This document shows positions 58,158-64,000 of a stretch of 64,000 nucleotides of DNA, piece by piece. Position 1 is the stretch's first letter; the number at the start of each line of letters is the position of its first letter. The translations under genes and the position numbers were made by a program. The notes beneath the pieces are model-generated. The model did not search any database. It was not told the DNA's origin and saw nothing but the letters and a program-made list of their open reading frames with translations. This stretch comes from Nitrosomonas ureae (lineage in GTDB: Bacteria > Pseudomonadota > Gammaproteobacteria > Burkholderiales > Nitrosomonadaceae): the NCBI RefSeq assembly GCF_001455205.1, contig NZ_CP013341.1:248001-312000 (forward strand), written 5' to 3'.

Positions 58158-59027
58158 TTAAGATACCGATATCGGGATACGCATTAATTGCGTGCAAATA
58201 TTGACGATTCTGTCGCGCATTTGCCTGCGATCGACAATCATATCAATCGCGCCATGTTGCAATAAGAATTCAGCGCGCTGAAAACCTTCGGGAAGCGTCT
58301 GGCGTACAGTTTGCTCGATTACACGCGGACCAGCAAAACCGATAAGAGCGCCTGGCTCTGCAATTACAATATCTCCGATAAAAGCAAAGCTTGCAGATAC
58401 TCCGCCCATTGTAGGATCTGTCAAAACAGAAATATACGGGAGCTTATTGCGGCTCAATTGCGTCAACGCGGCCGTAGTTTTAGCCATTTGCATTAGGGAA
58501 AACAAGCCTTCTTGCATGCGCGCGCCTCCGCTCGCACTGAAGCAAATAAACGGGATATGGCTATCAATACAAGCTTTGACACCTCGAACAAATCGCTCAC
58601 CTACAACAGAGCCCATCGATCCACCCATAAAACCAAACTCAAATACAGCAATAACAACGGGAACTTTCTTAATGGTTCCCTGCATGACTACTAGAGAGTC
58701 ATCTTCATCAGTATTTTCCTTGGCTTGCGTCAGTCGATCAACATAACGCTTGCTATCCTTGAATTTTAATGCATCGGTTGCAACTACTCCAATACCAATC
58801 TCAATTCGCCCTGCGGGATCCAGCAATTGATCGAGGCGATCTCTGGCAGAAATACGATTATGAAAATCACATTTTGGGCAAACGTTCAGGTTTTTGGCCA
58901 GGTCCGTGTAGTATAAGACTGCTTCACAAGTGACACATTTACTCCACAAACCTTCTGGCACTATTTTTTTTTCGCCGGCTTCCTTGCGTTTAATTTTAGG
59001 TGGAATGATATTCTGAAACCAACTCAT
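58158..59027 (-). CDS. accD: Acetyl-CoA carboxylase carboxyltransferase subunit beta
   Basis: 289 residues. An N-terminal zinc finger ([23 protein letters not shown]) is followed by the carboxyltransferase core ([50 protein letters not shown]). It pairs with AccA (20809-21777). RBS AAAGTTT is weak. It belongs to the trpFBA-accD-folC run. Confidence 0.97.
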   Translation of the reverse strand: MSWFQNIIPPKIKRKEAGEKKIVPEGLWSKCVTCEAVLYYTDLAKNLNVCPKCDFHNRISARDRLDQLLDPAGRIEIGIGVVATDALKFKDSKRYVDRLTQAKENTDEDDSLVVMQGTIKKVPVVIAVFEFGFMGGSMGSVVGERFVRGVKACIDSHIPFICFSASGGARMQEGLFSLMQMAKTTAALTQLSRNKLPYISVLTDPTMGGVSASFAFIGDIVIAEPGALIGFAGPRVIEQTVRQTLPEGFQRAEFLLQHGAIDMIVDRRQMRDRIVNICTQLMRIPISVS

Positions 59028-59054
59028 AAAAACTTTTTCCCCGAATGTCTTACT

Positions 59055-59918
59055 TTAATTCTCATCAATAGCATCACGTAACGCTTTTATCTGATTTCCG
59101 ACATTTCTTAATAAATCTGACTCAGAAGACTTTTCAATTTCCTCAATTATTCTGCTACCTACAACCACAGCATCTGCCAATTCTGCAACTGCCTTGGCTG
59201 TCGCACCATCGCGTATGCCAAATCCAACGCCGATTGGCAATGAAATATACTGACGCAATTGTTCCAGTTTCGTGCCGACATCTTGTAGATCAAGGTGCGA
59301 TGCACCCGTAACTCCTTTTAGAGAAACATAATAAATATAGCCTTTCGCTATTTTTGCCACTTGCTCAATGCGCTGTTGATGCGTTGTGGGAGACAATAAA
59401 AAGATTGCATCAATTTGATGCTGCTCCAAACACTGTACCCATTCACTTGATTCTTCCGGAGGATAATCAACAATAAGCACACCATCAACCCCGCAGTCTC
59501 TCGCTTTGACAGCAAATGAAACATGACCCAGTGCTTCAACAGGATTTGCATATCCCATCAAAACAATCGGCGTATTTGTATTTATTTTTCTGAATTCAAC
59601 CACCAACTTCAACACATCAACCAGACTAACATGATGTTTTAACGCCCGTTCTGAAGATCTTTGAATAGTAGGCCCATCCGCCATGGGATCGGAAAAAGGA
59701 ACGCCCAATTCAATAATATCAGCACCTGACTCAACCAATTGATGCATCAATTGAACAGTATATTTTGGATGAGGATCACCCGCCGTAATGAAGGGAATCA
59801 AAGCCTTACGATTTTGTTCTTTTAATTCGGCAAATGTTTTAGCAATGCGATTGGTTCTTTTAGCATCGCTTTGCCCGCTAAAAAAATTTAGTAAATTTTT
59901 AATACTGTCTAGGCTCAT
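59055..59918 (-). CDS. trpA: Tryptophan synthase alpha subunit
   Basis: 287 residues, about 20 longer at the N-terminus than usual; the extension (SLDSIKNLLNFFSGQSDAKRT) has no better start codon inside it. Catalytic Glu and Asp are in ADIIELGVPFSDPMADGPTIQ; phosphate-binding loops GVTGAS and GVGFGIRDG follow. It cleaves indole-glycerol phosphate to indole, which is channelled to TrpB. The gene lies 62 bases after trpB. Confidence 0.96.
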   Translation of the reverse strand: MSLDSIKNLLNFFSGQSDAKRTNRIAKTFAELKEQNRKALIPFITAGDPHPKYTVQLMHQLVESGADIIELGVPFSDPMADGPTIQRSSERALKHHVSLVDVLKLVVEFRKINTNTPIVLMGYANPVEALGHVSFAVKARDCGVDGVLIVDYPPEESSEWVQCLEQHQIDAIFLLSPTTHQQRIEQVAKIAKGYIYYVSLKGVTGASHLDLQDVGTKLEQLRQYISLPIGVGFGIRDGATAKAVAELADAVVVGSRIIEEIEKSSESDLLRNVGNQIKALRDAIDEN

Positions 59919-59980
59919 CCACTCAATCCGTTCTCGAATTTTTTCAGAGAATTACTATAACAATACATGGGGCAAATTTA

Positions 59981-61180
59981 TTACAGTGTCAAACCTGACA
60001 TTTGCGCAACTGTCGCCATATCCTTGTCACCGCGACCAGATAAATTAACCAGCAATAATTTATCTTTGGTAAGGGTAGTCGCATATTTGGCCGCATAAGC
60101 CAGCGCATGACTCGATTCCAATGCCGGCATAATACCTTCATACCGGCACAACGTATGAAATGCTTCCAGCGCTTCATCGTCGGTAATTGCTACGTATTCA
60201 GCACGCCCACAATCTTTAAGCCAAGCATGTTCCGGCCCTACGCCGGGATAATCGAGACCAGCCGAAATAGAATGTGTTTCAACAATTTGACCATTTTCAT
60301 CTTGAATCAGATAAGTACGATTGCCATGCAATACGCCTGGTTTGCCCATTGATAAAGTCGCCGCATGTTGGTGAGTATCAATTCCTTTCCCTGCCGCTTC
60401 GACACCTATCAAGCGAACATTGACGTCATCAATATAGGGATAAAATAAACCAATGGCATTTGATCCTCCACCGACGCATGCAATAAGCGCATCCGGCTGT
60501 CGCGAAAAATCTTCTTGCATTTGTATTTTAGACTCGTTCCCTATTACTGCTTGAAAATCCCTCACCATCATCGGATACGGGTGAGGCCCGGCAACAGTAC
60601 CGATAATATAAAAAGTGTTTTCGACATTGGTAACCCAATCCCGCATCGCCTCGTTTAACGCATCTTTCAATGTTCGTGACCCCGACTCCACCGGCACCAC
60701 TGTGGCCCCCAAGAGCTTCATACGATAAACATTGGTCGCCTGACGTTTAACGTCTTCAGAACCCATATAAACGACGCATTCCATGCCATAACGTGCCGCA
60801 ACCGTAGCGCTGGCTACACCATGTTGGCCGGCACCGGTTTCCGCGATAACACGCTTCTTTCCCATGCGTCGGGCCAATAAAGCTTGTCCGATTGTATTGT
60901 TTATTTTATGTGCACCGGTATGATTCAGATCTTCTCGTTTTAACAGTATCTGTGCGCCACCTAAATGCTCCGACCATCTTTTGGCATGGTAGATGGGGCT
61001 GGGACGCCCTACGTAATGTTTTAATTCTTCAGCAAATTCTGACTGAAAATCCGCATCGTTACGATAAAATTCATATTGCTTTCGCAAATCTTCCAGTGCC
61101 GAGATTAATGTTTCAGCAACAAAAATGCCTCCGTAGGGTCCAAAGTGACCGTTCTTACTAGGAAGATCATAGGCGCTCAC
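59981..61180 (-). CDS. trpB: Tryptophan synthase beta subunit
   Basis: 399 residues. PLP lysine in [38 protein letters not shown] and the C-terminal SGRGDKD are all present. The start is GTG overlapping the trpF stop (GTGA), so the two are coupled. It joins indole and serine to tryptophan. The other trp genes (E, G, D, C) are not in the window, as usual in proteobacteria with split trp operons. Confidence 0.97.
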   Translation of the reverse strand: MSAYDLPSKNGHFGPYGGIFVAETLISALEDLRKQYEFYRNDADFQSEFAEELKHYVGRPSPIYHAKRWSEHLGGAQILLKREDLNHTGAHKINNTIGQALLARRMGKKRVIAETGAGQHGVASATVAARYGMECVVYMGSEDVKRQATNVYRMKLLGATVVPVESGSRTLKDALNEAMRDWVTNVENTFYIIGTVAGPHPYPMMVRDFQAVIGNESKIQMQEDFSRQPDALIACVGGGSNAIGLFYPYIDDVNVRLIGVEAAGKGIDTHQHAATLSMGKPGVLHGNRTYLIQDENGQIVETHSISAGLDYPGVGPEHAWLKDCGRAEYVAITDDEALEAFHTLCRYEGIMPALESSHALAYAAKYATTLTKDKLLLVNLSGRGDKDMATVAQMSGLTL

Positions 61181-61794
61181 AATTGTTTTACTCCTCGCAT
61201 GAAAGCAAAAATCTTTTTTTCATCTTTAATTCCTTTCGAGGTTTCCACACCACTTGAAACATCGACTGCCCATGGTTGAGTTTGTTGAATTGCCCCAGAC
61301 ACATTGGCTGGATTTAAGCCCCCAGACAAAATAAGGGGCAGAGACAAACGTTTGGGTATCAAATCCCATTCAAACGCATGCCCAGTACCTCCCGGCATAT
61401 CGGCCACATAAGTATCAAGCAATAAGCCTTTTGCGGTTCTGTATCGTTCGGCATATTGTAGCAAATCTGTGTCTGGTTTGACTCTAATTGCTTTAATATA
61501 AGGTTGGGAAAATTGATTACAGAATTCAGGGGGCTCATCGCCATGAAATTGAAGCAAGTTTAACTGAGCTACTCGAGCAGTTTTCTCGACCCAAGCAACA
61601 TCGGGATCAACATAAACCCCTACATTACAAATGAAAGGTGGGACATTAGCAGTCATAATGCGTGCAATATCAGGCTCGATATAGCGTGCGCTCTGAGGCC
61701 AAAAAACAAAACCGATAGCATCAACACCTGCCCGAATTGCTGCTGCAGCGTCCTCACATCGAGTAATCCCACACACTTTTACACGTACTGACAT
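61177..61794 (-). CDS. trpF: Phosphoribosylanthranilate isomerase
   Basis: About 205 residues from the ATG at 61794 ([15 protein letters not shown]), the normal TrpF start; the longer open frame to 61887 runs into truA. Catalytic Cys in KVCGIT and Asp in [24 protein letters not shown] and AVDVSSGVE bind the phosphate. It catalyses the third step of tryptophan synthesis. GTGA overlap with trpB. Confidence 0.94.
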   Translation of the reverse strand: MSVRVKVCGITRCEDAAAAIRAGVDAIGFVFWPQSARYIEPDIARIMTANVPPFICNVGVYVDPDVAWVEKTARVAQLNLLQFHGDEPPEFCNQFSQPYIKAIRVKPDTDLLQYAERYRTAKGLLLDTYVADMPGGTGHAFEWDLIPKRLSLPLILSGGLNPANVSGAIQQTQPWAVDVSSGVETSKGIKDEKKIFAFMRGVKQL

Positions 61795-61816
61795 GCTAGT
61801 TATAAACTTTGAATAC

Positions 61817-62617
61817 TTAATTATATAGGAACATGTTGGGAATAATGGGTATTCTAGATAATTCTGGCATACACCAGCTGGAATCATATTTCACACCCGC
61901 CAAATATAAGCCCGCAGCAGAAAAAGTTGGCGCAGCGTAGGCACGATTGCGACCTTCCAGCAACTCAAGCATCCATTCGGAAGGATATTTACCTTTACCA
62001 ATATAAACCAGGCAACCAATAATATTTCTCACCATGTGCTGCAAGAATGCATTGGCACGTAAATCAAAAATCAATAAATTTCCATGACGAACAATCTTTA
62101 ATTGCGTAATTGTGCGTATAGGAGATTTTGCTTGACATGCAGCTGCCCGGAACGAAGAGAAATCATGTTCTCCAATCAGGATATTAGCCGCGCACTGCAT
62201 GATGTCCAATTGTAGCGGTTGATGAAACCATCCAACTTTTTTATGATTAACCCCCGGACGCACTGACTGATTAAGTAAGAAATACAAATAACGTCGCTCA
62301 AGTGCGCTATATCTTGCATGAAATCTGTCGGACACTTCCGATGCCCACAAAACAGCAATATCATCAGGTAGAAACGCGTTTACCCCACGCACCCATGCAT
62401 TGATAGGACGTTGCACGAAAGTATCAAAATGTACCACCTGATAGAGTGCATGTACACCTGCATCGGTTCTCCCGGCAGTAATTATGCGTATTTCTTCATG
62501 CGCTATTTTTGATAAAGCAGTTTCCAGTGTATCCTGTATCGAGCAATTTTCCGGTTGACTTTGCCATCCACAATAGCGGCTGCCATTATATTCTAAAACT
62601 AAAATTATTCGTGCCAA
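61817..62617 (-). CDS. truA: tRNA pseudouridine(38-40) synthase
   Basis: 266 residues. The catalytic Asp lies in AGRTDAGVHALYQVV; the N-terminal LEYNGSRYCGWQSQ and the later SFRAAACQAKSPIRTI and HMVRNIIGCLVYIG motifs are typical. It modifies the anticodon stem-loop. It follows fimV by 44 bases and precedes trpF by 22, matching the conserved fimV-truA-trpF order. Confidence 0.96.
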   Translation of the reverse strand: MARIILVLEYNGSRYCGWQSQPENCSIQDTLETALSKIAHEEIRIITAGRTDAGVHALYQVVHFDTFVQRPINAWVRGVNAFLPDDIAVLWASEVSDRFHARYSALERRYLYFLLNQSVRPGVNHKKVGWFHQPLQLDIMQCAANILIGEHDFSSFRAAACQAKSPIRTITQLKIVRHGNLLIFDLRANAFLQHMVRNIIGCLVYIGKGKYPSEWMLELLEGRNRAYAAPTFSAAGLYLAGVKYDSSWCMPELSRIPIIPNMFLYN

Positions 62618-62661
62618 CAGAAACTGCCTTTCCCAATAAATCGCAACAAACTAAAGAATGA

Positions 62662-64000
62662 TCATCGCAGATCTTTTAATATTTTCCTGGCAGCTTTCTT
62701 TTGCTTTGTATCACCATCTCGAATGACTTCTTCAAGCATTTCTTTAGCGCCTTCCTTGTCATCCATTTCTTGATATGCTCTTGCCAAATCTAATTTGGTT
62801 TCAACTTCCTGCCATGCCTCACTTGGTGCATTCAGATCTTCCTTTTTATCCTTGTTATCGCCTACATTTGCTTCCTCTAGATCTAAATCAATAGCGGCCA
62901 AATCAATCTCAGGCGTTATTGATGAAAAATTTGATTCTCCATCACTCTGTTCAGCACCGGGGGATCGCTCGGATTCTAAAGAATCATCATCCAGTGCAGG
63001 TTCCTCTGAATTTCGATTAATCTCCTCACTGAACAAGGGAATCTCAATTTCATTCGGATTTTGGTTATCTGCCAGATCAATTTCTGAACGAGAAAACTCA
63101 AAATCATCCTTATTTTTTTCTACAGCCTTATTGCTTGAGTCGATAGCATCAAGCGATTGCTCTGGTTCATCAAAATCAATCTCTACCGCATAATCAGAAA
63201 CATTTTCAGCTTCCTTTATTTGCTTAATATTCTTTAATTCTCTTTTTCCATCCGTTGCAATTTCATCGGCCTCATCGCTCAAATCAAAATCAATTTGATT
63301 TGCAAGTCCAGCAGAATTCTTATCTTCTGCAGATGCAATCGGTCGACTAAAGTCTTCATCAGAGTCTTCCTGTAAGTTTTTATGGATAGCCTGTGAATGT
63401 TCCAGAATCGTTTCATCGTTGACCTGCGATTCTGTAGTCGATTCAGTATCAAAATCGGATTGCAAAGTATGTTCGGCACTATCTTCGTAGGATAAATCCA
63501 CCTCTCTATCAAACTTTTCCGATTCTTCCGCTGGAGAATAGGAATCGATATGGTGAAAAGATTGATCATGATCCATATTTTCAGATGGCAAGCGATCTTC
63601 CTCAGTAACAGGCGCAGCCTTTGCAGCAGCCATTGAAGCTATTCGAGAACGCATTGCTGAGGAAAAATTTTCTTCATTATCATCTATCTCCTCATCGTCT
63701 TGCGATTGATTCCGACGTCTTTTAAGAATCAACAAAATGAGCAACAACACCAGAATTAAAACCACACCAATATATTCTATATAGTCATATGCCTGATCGA
63801 GCAGTGATCGGCCAGCCTCTTCATCCGCCATTGAAGGCGCATTGATTACTAGGGCTTCTGCGGCCGGTTGAATTACCGATGCTTCTTCCGGTATAGAAGT
63901 AGAGTCCAATTCTACGTTTTCGGTAACTGAAACCCCGTCTGGCGGAAAATGTAACTCTGGTTTATCAATTGTTGTTGGAATTGATTCTGCCTTAATCTGC
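62662..64000 (-). CDS. fimV: FimV/HubP-type polar protein, C-terminal part (runs off the window)
   Basis: The frame stays open to the edge of the window, so this is the 3' portion of a larger gene; the apparent start at 63909 is a TTG inside the frame. Seen: a membrane helix (VLILVLLLILLILKRRR), a very acidic Asp/Glu/Ser linker of about 250 residues, and a C-terminal FimV domain with a TPR-like helix pair (DLARAYQEMDDKEGAKEMLEEVIRDG). FimV proteins bind the wall through an N-terminal LysM (not seen here) and organise the cell pole and type IV pili. Position before truA supports the call. Confidence 0.87.
   Translation of the reverse strand, partial: QIKAESIPTTIDKPELHFPPDGVSVTENVELDSTSIPEEASVIQPAAEALVINAPSMADEEAGRSLLDQAYDYIEYIGVVLILVLLLILLILKRRRNQSQDDEEIDDNEENFSSAMRSRIASMAAAKAAPVTEEDRLPSENMDHDQSFHHIDSYSPAEESEKFDREVDLSYEDSAEHTLQSDFDTESTTESQVNDETILEHSQAIHKNLQEDSDEDFSRPIASAEDKNSAGLANQIDFDLSDEADEIATDGKRELKNIKQIKEAENVSDYAVEIDFDEPEQSLDAIDSSNKAVEKNKDDFEFSRSEIDLADNQNPNEIEIPLFSEEINRNSEEPALDDDSLESERSPGAEQSDGESNFSSITPEIDLAAIDLDLEEANVGDNKDKKEDLNAPSEAWQEVETKLDLARAYQEMDDKEGAKEMLEEVIRDGDTKQKKAARKILKDLR

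Noticed and set aside
61794..61887. Longer TrpF N-terminus
   Set aside because: It overlaps truA and precedes the typical start [10 protein letters not shown]; the extra residues look like out-of-frame truA DNA.
62662..63909. A complete gene starting at 63909
   Set aside because: The first codon there is TTG inside a frame that stays open to the window edge; the FimV N-terminal part must lie outside.

Overview
The window looks like chromosome of an ammonia-oxidising betaproteobacterium of the Nitrosomonas type. The decisive evidence is a complete ammonia monooxygenase cluster on the minus strand (amoC-amoA-amoB-amoE-amoD, 10503 down to 6050). Supporting evidence is the gene order fimV-truA-trpF-trpB-trpA-accD-folC-SPOR-cvpA-purF-metZ at the right end, which is typical of beta/gamma-proteobacteria. 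Base composition is fairly AT-rich. No phage, plasmid or CRISPR signature is visible. All family calls are from reading the sequence; no search was run.

Layout. 0.2-5.5 kb: a persulfide-dioxygenase-like metallohydrolase, a J-like/zinc-ribbon/PilZ protein, Fur-controlled hemP, an intact IS110-family element (copy 1), bacterioferritin and a DUF2325 protein, together a small iron-related patch. 6.0-10.9 kb: the amo operon, with an intrinsic terminator after amoB, a stem-loop after amoC and a long amoC leader. 10.9-20.5 kb: a small membrane protein, NhaC antiporter, three methionine sulfoxide reductases (one cytosolic MsrB, one Tat-exported MsrB, one lipoprotein MsrA), an RNA methyltransferase, two tandem M10/RTX metalloproteases and the ribosomal-protein hydroxylase RoxA. 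20.8-25.2 kb: accA-tilS and rfbB-rfbD. 25.2-34.0 kb: an insertion-sequence graveyard of nested elements (IS5-like, IS5/IS427-like, IS1111-like, two IS3-like relics, IS30, IS110 copy 2) surrounding one Crp/Fnr regulator. 34.2-47.1 kb: tRNA-Leu(CAA), an ADP-ribosylglycohydrolase, a lipoprotein, two large uncharacterised membrane proteins, a YbaL-type antiporter, two small conserved proteins, an Nramp-related transporter and an Atm1-type ABC exporter. 47.3-53.8 kb: motA-motB, a membrane-anchored methyltransferase, cysS, two cyclophilins and metZ. 53.9-64.0 kb: the purF-to-fimV housekeeping cluster, with fimV running off the right edge.

How the genes work together. AmoCAB is the copper membrane enzyme that starts ammonia oxidation. 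AmoE and AmoD are exported copper-type accessory proteins and, like AmoB, are predicted to start with His-Gly after signal cleavage. hemP, bfr and the methionine-repair genes fit the heavy haem/iron load and oxidative stress of this metabolism.

The most interesting reading concerns the IS110 element, present twice in direct orientation (2653-4049 and 32247-33643) with two base differences seen. Its 5' non-coding end can be read as a bridge RNA: a target loop whose two strands resemble both insertion sites, and a second loop whose segments match the element's own ends. Copy 2 sits exactly in the codons for the His-Ser-Asp-Arg-Gly catalytic motif of an IS3-type transposase. The two copies flank the amo operon and could support its deletion or duplication by recombination. 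Other leads are the J/PilZ fusion protein, the EF-hand plus glycine-zipper membrane protein pair, and a Crp-type regulator whose last codons come from an IS terminal repeat.
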